From: Sphingobacteriales bacterium
GTDB lineage: Bacteria; Bacteroidota; Bacteroidia; Chitinophagales; Chitinophagaceae
Length of the DNA: 64,000 nucleotides
Reading direction: 5' to 3'
NCBI GenBank assembly: GCA_004144175.1
Contig: SEFT01000018.1
Location: forward strand, 1-64,000
Part shown: positions 42,492-50,356 of the stretch, one piece after another
Position numbering within the stretch: the first letter of the stretch is position 1
Layout of the letters: the number at the start of each line of letters is the position of its first letter
The notes under the pieces: generated by a model
What the model was told of the DNA's origin: nothing
What the model saw: the letters and a program-made list of their open reading frames with translations, nothing else
Database searches by the model: none
Program-made: the position numbers and the translations under genes

Positions 42492-43244
42492 TTAGAACAA
42501 AAGTCCTACTGTTACTCCAAAGGAAAAATTGCGTAGTGAATTTATTGTGTTAGCCCGGGCCGACAGGTTCTTTAAACCAATGGCTGAATGTGCACGCACA
42601 AATGTCACTTCATTGATAAAATAGCCTGCGTTAACGTTTAAGCCGAGGTCCGTAGATGCTATGTCATCACCACGATCTCTGCCTACGAGTACATCACGTC
42701 TGGCATTTTCAGCAGACACAAGAGCGCCTGTGCCTTCGGCGTACCTTCTGGTCCTCGATCTGATGTCGCCACCAAAAGCAACAGCACCATAGAGGCCTGC
42801 GCCTGCAAACAGCCCACTGACATTGCCTACAGCAAACTTATACTGTAGTGTAAGCGGTATCTCGAGATAATTGACGGTAAAGTATGATTGGGTTTCTTCT
42901 CTGTAGCGTACGCGAGAAATAGTCTTCACCGAGGTTTGATCTGCCAGGTAAGCCTTTCTGCTGAACAGCGCACCCGATTGCAGCGACACAACATCTGTCA
43001 AGGCCAAATCTGCTACAATGCCTGCGCGTATAGCCGGCCTTACAGGTATCTGGAATTCCTCACCATTGTCGATAGCACGAAAGTTGGATAGCTGTACACC
43101 AGCTTCCGGCCCAAATGTAAATATTGGATAGCGGGCTTTTTGAATACCAGTCTCGTTATCAATGGAAACCAATGTAGTTCCTTGCGCACTCGCACCCACC
43201 GCCGCACAAAGACCCAAACCTAACGCAAGTATGAACTTTTTCAT
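42492..43244 (-). CDS. Outer-membrane beta-barrel protein, PorT-like (paralogue A)
   Basis: Small outer-membrane barrel of 250 residues with signal peptide MKKFILALGLGLCAAVGASA. The remainder alternates hydrophobic strands and loops (GPEAGVQLSNFRAIDNG, YFTVNYLEIPLTLQYKFA, GLFAGAGLYGAVAFGG, DLGLNVNAGYFI) and ends in LRNFSFGVTVGLLF with a C-terminal Phe, the usual barrel end. This fits the OMP_b-brl_2/PorT-like group. The next upstream gene (43418-44128) is a clear paralogue with matching signal peptide, strands and C-terminus. Each copy has its own terminator. Function unknown. Confidence 0.85.
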   Translation of the reverse strand: MKKFILALGLGLCAAVGASAQGTTLVSIDNETGIQKARYPIFTFGPEAGVQLSNFRAIDNGEEFQIPVRPAIRAGIVADLALTDVVSLQSGALFSRKAYLADQTSVKTISRVRYREETQSYFTVNYLEIPLTLQYKFAVGNVSGLFAGAGLYGAVAFGGDIRSRTRRYAEGTGALVSAENARRDVLVGRDRGDDIASTDLGLNVNAGYFINEVTFVRAHSAIGLKNLSARANTINSLRNFSFGVTVGLLF

Positions 43245-43373
43245 AGCAAACTGTCTTTGTTAAAGACTAGTTATAAGACTGTGCCATAGAATATGTATGC
43301 GCAGTGAGTTCAAGCAGAATTAATAAGGAAACGCGTAAGGGAAAATGACAAACGATTAATATTTAATAAAAAA

Positions 43374-43392
43374 GGAGCTGAAAATCAGCTCC
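43374..43392 (-). terminator. Terminator of the second tandem beta-barrel gene
   Basis: GGAGCTGA (43374-43381) and TCAGCTCC (43385-43392) form an 8-bp stem with loop AAA. On the minus strand it is followed by six T residues. Confidence 0.85.
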
Positions 43393-43417
43393 TCCTTCCC
43401 AGATATAATAGCATAGT

Positions 43418-44128
43418 CTACTTTATAACATAACCTAGAGTAAAACCGAATGAAAAATTGCGCAACGAATTATTGCTGTTGCCGTTAGGTGCAAGATTTG
43501 AAAGGCCTATGCCGGTATATCCCCGCAACATAAATCCATTATTGAACTGATATCCAAGATTCGCGTTCAGGCCGATGTCGGTGCTTTCTATATCATCGCC
43601 AAAGTCGTCGCCTATTCTCAGGTCGCGCTCGTCATTCGATGAGAATGCCACACTTTCGGAAAGGCTATTTGCCAGCGTACGCGTAACGGTAGATTCCACA
43701 TCGCCATCAATAGCCACACCAATATAAGGACCAGCACCTACAAATAGTCCACCGGTATTACCTTTGGAAAATTTGTATTGTAGCGTGATGGGAAATTCTA
43801 TATAATTGACTGTCACATCGGTATTACGGTGTTCATTATACATATTGTTGCCGATGTTTCTCAGCAAGTCTTGCTCTACCTCGTAACCTTTTTTGCTGTA
43901 GAAAATACCCGGCTGTAATGATACATTATTCGATAATGCCATGTCGATGGCTAAACCTGCTCTCACACCTGATTTCAGCTCGCCAGAACTTTCCATGCCA
44001 TTCGTTTGCGCCCGCATATTGGAGAACTGCACCCCGATCTCCGGTATCACAGATATAAATGGTGATTGCGCTTTTGCACCTATTGCTCCACAAAGTCCTA
44101 ATCCTAACGCAAGTACGTACTTTTTCAT
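43418..44128 (-). CDS. Outer-membrane beta-barrel protein, PorT-like (paralogue B)
   Basis: Barrel protein of 236 residues with signal peptide MKKYVLALGLGLCGAIGAKA. Strand-like segments align with paralogue A: IGVQFSNMRAQTNGMESSGE, VTVNYIEFPITLQYKFSKG, GGLFVGAGPYIGVAIDGD, DIGLNANLGYQFNNG and the end LRNFSFGFTLGYVIK. The start at 44128 matches the paralogue; an in-frame ATG at 44146 would add six residues. Two adjacent copies with separate terminators and a 173-base spacer suggest a tandem duplication with independent control. No ligand can be suggested. Confidence 0.84.
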   Translation of the reverse strand: MKKYVLALGLGLCGAIGAKAQSPFISVIPEIGVQFSNMRAQTNGMESSGELKSGVRAGLAIDMALSNNVSLQPGIFYSKKGYEVEQDLLRNIGNNMYNEHRNTDVTVNYIEFPITLQYKFSKGNTGGLFVGAGPYIGVAIDGDVESTVTRTLANSLSESVAFSSNDERDLRIGDDFGDDIESTDIGLNANLGYQFNNGFMLRGYTGIGLSNLAPNGNSNNSLRNFSFGFTLGYVIK

Positions 44129-44216
44129 AGTAGTCATTTTGTTCAAAAATTTATAACACTATGCCATCTGTGCTTTTTAAGCGCTAGTTAAAATGTTAAA
44201 TCATAAACAGATGATT

Positions 44217-45056
44217 TTAGGTAGTATGGAAAACAGAATGATATATATCGCCGATAAAATGATTTGAAAAGCTCTGATCATCTACCTCTTGTACCCACTT
44301 GATACGCCGAATAGCATTTGTGAGGAAAATGCTGTCGGCTTGCCACAGTATTTGGGCATCCAGGGATGACTCCTGAACATCGAACCCCTGCTGCCGGAGC
44401 TTACGAATCACATATTGGCGCATAACGCCCGCAATGCAACCTTCAGAAAGCAGTGGTGTATATATAGTATTGTCTTTTGTCCAGAAGATATTGGCAATCG
44501 TGCTTTCTACGATATTACCTTGAGCATTACGTATCAAAGCGTCATTCCATTTATTAGCTTTCGCTTGTTGTGCAGCAACGGCGTAGATGAGGGCATTTGA
44601 AGATTTAAGGTTGGCAAGTGCATCATTGCTTTTATGTAGCTCTTGCGCAATGCCTGTGACCAGCCCGGTTTCATTCAGCATTAGTATGTGCTTCTCCAGC
44701 GGAAAGCATTCTATCACAAATTCGGGTTTCGGACTGGCATCTTCATAAAGCCCGCCACTACCGGCAAAAACCTGTAGCCGCACGCGGGAAAGATGTTCCA
44801 GCTTATTTTTTTGTACGGTACGCTCTACCTCTTGCTCCAGATAAGCTTTGGTAAAAAGTTTTGGAATGGAGAAGTGCAGTTGCTGCATACTGGCAAACAA
44901 ACGTTCCCAATGCAGGTCTTTCAATGCAATAACTCCATCACGGAAAAGCATCGTTTCAAACAGACCATAGCCGTAGCGGAATGCTCTGTTGTCAGCAGGG
45001 AGCAGTGCTTCGTCCTGCATTTTGATCTTTCCGTTGATGTTGATATACCCGCCCAT
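44217..45056 (-). CDS. Class IV PLP aminotransferase (PabC/branched-chain aminotransferase-like)
   Basis: Fold-type IV PLP enzyme of 279 residues. The opening GGYININGKIKMQDEALLP and NRAFRYGYGLFETMLFRDG are the family N-terminus. The PLP lysine is probably the K of LANLKSSNALIYAVA. The cofactor phosphate segment is GNIVESTIANIFW, followed by SEGCIAGVMRQYVI. Members include 4-amino-4-deoxychorismate lyase, D-amino-acid transaminases and branched-chain aminotransferases; the length is closest to the lyase, but I cannot separate these by eye. The start at 45056 is chosen because the 14 residues added by the ATG at 45098 are not family-like. Divergent from the lpxD-like gene. Confidence 0.82.
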   Translation of the reverse strand: MGGYININGKIKMQDEALLPADNRAFRYGYGLFETMLFRDGVIALKDLHWERLFASMQQLHFSIPKLFTKAYLEQEVERTVQKNKLEHLSRVRLQVFAGSGGLYEDASPKPEFVIECFPLEKHILMLNETGLVTGIAQELHKSNDALANLKSSNALIYAVAAQQAKANKWNDALIRNAQGNIVESTIANIFWTKDNTIYTPLLSEGCIAGVMRQYVIRKLRQQGFDVQESSLDAQILWQADSIFLTNAIRRIKWVQEVDDQSFSNHFIGDIYHSVFHTT

Positions 45057-45129
45057 GCAATGCTTGCAAAGTAAATAAAGTAAATGCTGCGGATGCACAA
45101 GTTTTTACCTATAGCGTTAACTCAATTAG

Positions 45130-45137
45130 TATTTTTG
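45130..45137 (+). promoter_or_regulatory. -7 element for the lpxD-like gene
   Basis: TATTTTTG, exact TAnnTTTG, 20 bases before the ATG at 45158. No clear -33 TTG at the right distance. Confidence 0.55.
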
Positions 45138-45157
45138 CACCACGTAAAACAGAACAT

Positions 45158-46111
45158 ATGAAGCTGGAACAGGGTGTGCCTGTGAAATGGGTTGCTGAGT
45201 TTATAGATGCAAAGCTGGTAGGTAATGATACGCAGTTGGCTACAGGTATAAACGAGATACACAAAGTAACACCGGGAGATATATCCTTTGTCGACTTTGA
45301 AAAGTATTACAATACCTGCCTGCAATCGGCTGCAACGATCATCATCATCAATAAGGAAGTGGATTGCCCGGAGGGTAAGACATTACTGGTGCATCCCGAC
45401 CCTTTCAGCGCATATGTAAAGCTGGTGCAGCACTGGCGTCCCTTTGAGCCTGCCAATAAAATGATAAGCGATAGTGCTCTGATAGGTGAAGGGACACATA
45501 TACAGCCGGGCGTATTTATCGGCAATCATGTACGTATCGGCGAAAACTGTCTGATACATCCCAACGTCACCATATACGACCACACCATCATTGGCAATAA
45601 TGTAGTAATACATGCGGGAACCGTGTTAGGTGCAGATGCGTTTTACTTTAAACGTAGAAAAGACCGCGAAGCGCAGTACGACAAGATGATAAGTTGCGGC
45701 AGGGTAATCATTGAAGATGATGTAGAAATTGGTGCCGGCTGCACTATTGATAAAGGAGTGAGCGGCGATACCATCATTGGCATGGGCACCAAGCTGGATA
45801 ACCATATACATATAGGCCACGGGGCAGTGATAGGCAAGAACTGCCTGTTTGCGGCACAGGTAGGTATAGGTGGTAAGGCTATCATAGAAGATGAAGTAAT
45901 ACTATGGGGGCAGGTAGGTGTGAGCAAAGACCTGACTATTGGCAAGGGTGCCATAGTATATGCGCAGAGCGGTGTGCCGCAAAGTATAGAAGGTGGCAAG
46001 GTTTACTTCGGCAGTCCTGTAGAAGAGGCCCGCTACAAAATGAAGGAACTGAACTGGGTGAAGCGTATACCCGAGATATGGGAAAAGGTGAACAATCTGG
46101 AGCACGAATAG
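45158..46111 (+). CDS. LpxD-like UDP-3-O-acylglucosamine N-acyltransferase
   Basis: Left-handed beta-helix acyltransferase of 317 residues. An N-terminal uridine-binding domain (about 1-100, with NEIHKVTPGDISFVDFEKYY) is followed by many hexapeptide repeats (IGEGTHIQPGVFIGNHVRIG onward). IHIGHGAVIGKN supplies the expected catalytic His and LFAAQVGIGGKAIIEDEV continues the LpxD pattern. A short helical tail ends the protein. LpxD adds the N-linked acyl chain in lipid A synthesis, in the cytoplasm on ACP-bound substrate. Some Bacteroidota carry a second LpxD-like gene of unclear role, so this could be the paralogue. It ends three bases from convergent rimL-like. Confidence 0.82.
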   Translation: MKLEQGVPVKWVAEFIDAKLVGNDTQLATGINEIHKVTPGDISFVDFEKYYNTCLQSAATIIIINKEVDCPEGKTLLVHPDPFSAYVKLVQHWRPFEPANKMISDSALIGEGTHIQPGVFIGNHVRIGENCLIHPNVTIYDHTIIGNNVVIHAGTVLGADAFYFKRRKDREAQYDKMISCGRVIIEDDVEIGAGCTIDKGVSGDTIIGMGTKLDNHIHIGHGAVIGKNCLFAAQVGIGGKAIIEDEVILWGQVGVSKDLTIGKGAIVYAQSGVPQSIEGGKVYFGSPVEEARYKMKELNWVKRIPEIWEKVNNLEHE

Positions 46112-46114
46112 CCC

Positions 46115-46660
46115 TTAGGCTTTCTTCCATTCATCTTTGAGCAAACCTGTTATTACCAGGTCTTCGAGCCTGCCATTGAAAAAATAGCTTTGGCGTATCA
46201 CGCCTTCAATTTTAAACCCCAGCCTATTAGCCACAGCAGCACTGCGGGTATTGGTGGGCATAAAGTGTATTTCGATCTTATTCAACCCCGGCTTCGCAAA
46301 AAGGAAATCTATGAAACGTACAAGGGCGCGGTTCACCACACCCTGTCCTTCATATTCCTTACGTACCCAGTAGCCTAGCTGGGCTTTCTTCAGCATGTGG
46401 TCCCATTCATGCATGCCAATGCCGCCAATGATGCGCCGGTTGTGTACAAGGCCCAGCTCCAGCGCTTCCTGATTGTGCAATTGCTGTAGTGTGCGGTGTA
46501 TGAATTGCTGTATATGCTCCTGTTTCGTAGTAGCATCTACCCAGCGCAGCCAAGGCCTCAGGTGTGTACGCGACTCGTCAACAGCCCGAAAAAGCTCTGT
46601 GGCATCATCGGGCTGAAACGAACGTAGCAGCAGGTTGTCGTCTATGAGTATAGAGACCAT
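46115..46660 (-). CDS. GNAT acetyltransferase, RimJ/RimL-like
   Basis: Acetyl-CoA-dependent N-acetyltransferase of 181 residues. It has the RimL-type N-terminal LLRSFQPDDATELFRAVDES and LRPWLRWVDAT, the central AQLGYWVRKEYEGQGVVNRA (acetyl-CoA pyrophosphate loop around the GQG) and the C-terminal NTRSAAVANRLGFKIEGV. Family members acetylate ribosomal protein N-termini, other proteins or small molecules; the target is not evident. The gene starts 18 bases after purH on the same strand and could share its transcript, and it stops three bases from the lpxD-like gene. Confidence 0.85.
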   Translation of the reverse strand: MVSILIDDNLLLRSFQPDDATELFRAVDESRTHLRPWLRWVDATTKQEHIQQFIHRTLQQLHNQEALELGLVHNRRIIGGIGMHEWDHMLKKAQLGYWVRKEYEGQGVVNRALVRFIDFLFAKPGLNKIEIHFMPTNTRSAAVANRLGFKIEGVIRQSYFFNGRLEDLVITGLLKDEWKKA

Positions 46661-46678
46661 AGACCGTGAAAATAATAA

Positions 46679-48193
46679 TTAGTGTTTAAAATGACGCATC
46701 TGGGTCATTACGAGCGCCAGGTTGTTGTCTTTGCAGTACTGTATGGTGTCATTGTCACGCATGGAGCCACCCGGCTGTATGATGGCTGTAATGCCTGCCT
46801 GGTGCGCCATACGTACGCTGTCATCGAACGGGAAGAAGGCGTCGGATGCCAGTACTGCCCCATTCAGATCGATACCAAATTGGCGTGCCTTTTCTATCGA
46901 CTGGCGCAGAGCGTCTATACGACTGGTTTGTCCGCAGCCCTTGCCTATCAGCTGCCTGTCTTTTACCAATGCAATTGCATTAGATTTAAGGTGTTTGCAT
47001 ACAATATTGGCAAAAGCAAGATCAGCCTTCTCGGCATCTGTACAGTTACGTCCACCAGCTTCTATCCATTCATTGTAGTTGCCCTTATCGGCTTCCTGCA
47101 CCAGTACACCGTTCAGTATGCGTTTGAATTCACGCTCAGGGTAGAATGATTGCTTCTGTTGCAGGATGATGCGGTTCTTTTTGCCTTTCAGCAGTGTTAG
47201 TGCATCTTCATCATAAGCAGGTGCTATCAGTATTTCAAAAAACAGCTCATTGATTTTTTGTGCCACTGCTGCATTAATTGTTTGGTTGGTGATAAGTACA
47301 CCGCCAAACGCGCTTTCCGGGTCACCTGCCAGCGCTGCGGTCCATGCAGTCAGTACATCTTCACGCTCCGCAACACCGCATACATTGGTATGCTTGATGA
47401 TGGCGAAAGCAGGGTTCTTAAACTCAGATATGATCCGGCAGCCAGCATCAACATCTACCAGGTTGTTGTAAGAAAGTTCTTTTCCGTTCAGCTTATCAAA
47501 AATAGCATTGATGTCGCCATAGAAAGCCGCTTGCTGATGCGGGTTTTCGCCGTAGCGTAATGGTTGCTTATTGCTTATCGAAAGCTGGAAGCTCTCTGTA
47601 TTTGCAGAACGGTTGAAGTAATCTGCTATGGCTACATCGTAATGCGCACACTCTGTAAAGGCAGCAGCAGCAAAGCGTCTTCTGTCTTCCAGCGTGGTTT
47701 CGCCATTGTTGCTTTCCAGCAACTCTAGTAGTTGGCTGTATTGATTGCGAGACGCTACAATGCATACATCCTTATGATTCTTTGCAGCAGCACGTATCAG
47801 CGATACACCACCTATGTCTACTTTCTCTACGATGGCTTTTTCGTCATTGGTGCTCTTTACTGTTTCTTCGAACGGATAAAGATCGACAATCACCAAATCG
47901 AGCAAGGGTATCTCAAACTCTTGTACATGTTTTTGGTCCTCATCAAAATCGCGGCGTGCCAGTATGCCGCCAAATACCTTTGGGTGAAGTGTCTTTACAC
48001 GGCCGCCCAGTATAGAAGGGTAGCTGGTAACACTTTCCACCGAAGTGCAAGGGATACCCAGTTGCTCTATGAAAGACTGTGTGCCGCCCGTGGAATACAG
48101 ATGCACATTAAGCGCATGCAGCTTGCGGACGATAGGCTCCAGGCCATCTTTATAGAAAACAGATATCAGTGCAGATTTTATTTGGCGGTTCAT
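46679..48193 (-). CDS. purH: Bifunctional AICAR formyltransferase / IMP cyclohydrolase
   Basis: Last two steps of purine synthesis: formylation of AICAR with 10-formyl-THF, then ring closure to IMP. 504 residues, full length. The N-terminal cyclohydrolase domain (about 1-190) shows IKSALISVFYKDGLEPIVRK, YSTGGTQSFIEQLGIP and GGRVKTLHPKVFGGILARRD. The C-terminal formyltransferase domain contains LRYGENPHQQAAFYG, AFAIIKHTNVCGVA and FPFDDSVRMAHQAGITAIIQ. TATCTTCG on the minus strand (48224-48217) is a plausible variant -7 box 23 bases before the ATG. No other purine genes are adjacent. Confidence 0.97.
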   Translation of the reverse strand: MNRQIKSALISVFYKDGLEPIVRKLHALNVHLYSTGGTQSFIEQLGIPCTSVESVTSYPSILGGRVKTLHPKVFGGILARRDFDEDQKHVQEFEIPLLDLVIVDLYPFEETVKSTNDEKAIVEKVDIGGVSLIRAAAKNHKDVCIVASRNQYSQLLELLESNNGETTLEDRRRFAAAAFTECAHYDVAIADYFNRSANTESFQLSISNKQPLRYGENPHQQAAFYGDINAIFDKLNGKELSYNNLVDVDAGCRIISEFKNPAFAIIKHTNVCGVAEREDVLTAWTAALAGDPESAFGGVLITNQTINAAVAQKINELFFEILIAPAYDEDALTLLKGKKNRIILQQKQSFYPEREFKRILNGVLVQEADKGNYNEWIEAGGRNCTDAEKADLAFANIVCKHLKSNAIALVKDRQLIGKGCGQTSRIDALRQSIEKARQFGIDLNGAVLASDAFFPFDDSVRMAHQAGITAIIQPGGSMRDNDTIQYCKDNNLALVMTQMRHFKH

Positions 48194-48216
48194 AATAAAG
48201 AATGAGATTTGAGCCG

Positions 48217-48224
48217 CGAAGATA
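48217..48224 (-). promoter_or_regulatory. Possible -7 element for purH
   Basis: Minus-strand TATCTTCG, a one-mismatch variant of TAnnTTTG, 23 bases from the purH ATG. Confidence 0.35.
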
Positions 48225-48252
48225 GTAAGCTTATCTGAAATAGGTGTTAGGC

Positions 48253-50313
48253 CTACTCAATCACGTAAGCGCCATCTAATATTGTAGTGTGTAAATTTAT
48301 ATGTGATTTGGCTGCCAGCTGTTTGCATTCTTCAGCTACCCGCCGCGATGCATAGCCGCTGAGGATGATGGCCTTTGGGTTATAGTCATTTTGCAACTGT
48401 TGAATGTCAGCTGCCTTTACAGGGTAATTGATGATGAGGTAATCGGTAGGGGTTAGTTTTGATTGTGGCTGAGGTCTATCCAATAATGCCACAGTCCTTT
48501 TGCCTATAACTTGTACCGCTGACTTATGAATTGCTTCGGCTGGCTTCCATGCGTGCCATGCAATATGTGCGGCATTCAGGGCGTACTGTTTTTTCTCTGT
48601 GCTCGTTGCCGTATCTGTATGCAATATGCTGTGCCTCTTTCCGCTTATCAACTCAACATGGCTGCCGCGGTTCATATTGTAGACTATCAGCTGCTGCTGA
48701 TGTAAAGCCGTCCATTCGTCATAACATAGTAAACTAGCTAACAGACAGGTAACGGTCAAGCCGATGTATAGCCCCGGTTTTAAGCCGCGGATCAACAGGA
48801 TTGCAAAGCCAGTTATTACTATGTAAAGCATTATGGTCTCAATCCCAGATAGCTGTAGATATTTGAATGAGTCCGGATTAAGGCTTTGTAGAAAGACAAT
48901 AATGATGTTGAATATTTTGGTGAGAAAAATGCTAGCGGAAGCAAGGAGCGATGCAAGCGGTGGAATTGAGCCAAATGCAACAATAGCCATACCTGCTATA
49001 AGCACAATGCTCATGAGAATATATGCTACAATATTGGCAACAATAAAAAGCACCGGAAATATGTGGAAGTAGTAAATGACTAGCGGTGCTACGAGCACCT
49101 CAGCTGCGATGCTGGCAGCTACCGTAGACCATAATAGCTTTACAACAGTATTGGTGGGTGTATAAAGTTTGTAAATGGGCTTGTAAAAAATAATAAGCGC
49201 CAGTACTGCTATAAACGATAACTGAAAACCGACAGCAAATAACCACATGGGGTTAGCACATAGAAGTATGAACGCCGTGGCAAGTAGCTGATTCAAGCTG
49301 TTGTTGCTTTTTTGCAGCATGAAGCCTAGTGCAAGTATCGAGAACATTGCTGCTGCACGTATGGCCGATGGCGGTGCCCCTGCCATTAGCACATAGAACC
49401 ATATCAGCGGCAGCGCTATAGCATATTTTATCCATTGGTACTTCTTATTCCTGATCCAACTGAGAAGGAAGGATATGAGGATGAAAAAAATAGCCAAATG
49501 CGAACCAGAAATAGCTATGACATGGATAATGCCTGTTTCGGCATAGGCTTGTCTTATCTCCGGATCAAAGCCTGCTTCATCGCCGATAAGCATGGCCTGT
49601 ATGATGCCGAGTGTGGCCGTGTCTTTTACATAGCGCTGTAGTGTTTTGATGCAGAATGTATGCGCTTTGTCTGTAAACGTTCTGTCGGATGAAGCAGCGC
49701 TGTTAACCTTTACTAATTCAGATGCAGATAAAAATTGCTGGTAGCTGATGTTGTTACGCCTGCAATATCGGGCGTAATCAAACTCAAAAGGATTGCCGGA
49801 GTTCTTTATCAATTGCCATTTATCAGGTATCAGGATCGTATCTCCTGCTTGAAGCGCCGGCGGTTGATCTTCTTTATATAGGTATAGAAATGCTTTACCA
49901 TTGGAAGCATGAAGCATTTGGTCACTTAGTGTGCCGACTACAGATACAGGTAGCTTATACGTTTTGTCTTTTTCCTGCGGGTCTTTACTAAGGACAGCGA
50001 CAAATGCCCGAGCATTGCCCGTTCGGTGGCCAAACCAGGATGTATCGTTATGTATGTCGTCGTAGTAACTAAGAAGCCATCCAGCTAAGCTGACTGCAAA
50101 ACTTATAGCAATGAAACCAATTGATGGATACAGCTTGCGATAATGCGAAACGATAAAGGTAACAGCGGCTACCGCAAATGATACCAATGCATAACCAACA
50201 GGTATGCCCACTCCTGCATCGTAACATACTATACCTGCAATAAGCGGCAATAGTATGCGAAAGAACGGTGCAGTCTCCCAGAAATAGGCTTTATTCAGTG
50301 GCCATTGCTTCAT
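48253..50313 (-). CDS. comEC: ComEC/Rec2-type DNA uptake channel protein
   Basis: Inner-membrane protein of 686 residues related to the channel that carries single-stranded DNA into the cytoplasm during transformation. N-terminal helices lead to a DUF4131-like/OB region (about 80-190), then the Competence domain with AYAETGIIHVIAISGSHLAI, the family hallmark, and about ten helices to residue 520. The C-terminal 150 residues take the place of the metallo-beta-lactamase-like domain, but no HxHxDH metal motif is present, so that domain is absent or degenerate, as is common in Bacteroidota. It follows the TPR gene by 43 bases in a minus-strand series. Confidence 0.9.
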   Translation of the reverse strand: MKQWPLNKAYFWETAPFFRILLPLIAGIVCYDAGVGIPVGYALVSFAVAAVTFIVSHYRKLYPSIGFIAISFAVSLAGWLLSYYDDIHNDTSWFGHRTGNARAFVAVLSKDPQEKDKTYKLPVSVVGTLSDQMLHASNGKAFLYLYKEDQPPALQAGDTILIPDKWQLIKNSGNPFEFDYARYCRRNNISYQQFLSASELVKVNSAASSDRTFTDKAHTFCIKTLQRYVKDTATLGIIQAMLIGDEAGFDPEIRQAYAETGIIHVIAISGSHLAIFFILISFLLSWIRNKKYQWIKYAIALPLIWFYVLMAGAPPSAIRAAAMFSILALGFMLQKSNNSLNQLLATAFILLCANPMWLFAVGFQLSFIAVLALIIFYKPIYKLYTPTNTVVKLLWSTVAASIAAEVLVAPLVIYYFHIFPVLFIVANIVAYILMSIVLIAGMAIVAFGSIPPLASLLASASIFLTKIFNIIIVFLQSLNPDSFKYLQLSGIETIMLYIVITGFAILLIRGLKPGLYIGLTVTCLLASLLCYDEWTALHQQQLIVYNMNRGSHVELISGKRHSILHTDTATSTEKKQYALNAAHIAWHAWKPAEAIHKSAVQVIGKRTVALLDRPQPQSKLTPTDYLIINYPVKAADIQQLQNDYNPKAIILSGYASRRVAEECKQLAAKSHINLHTTILDGAYVIE

Positions 50314-50356
50314 AGCGATCGCCGGTCAAAATACTGCTTATTTCTTTTTCACGAAA

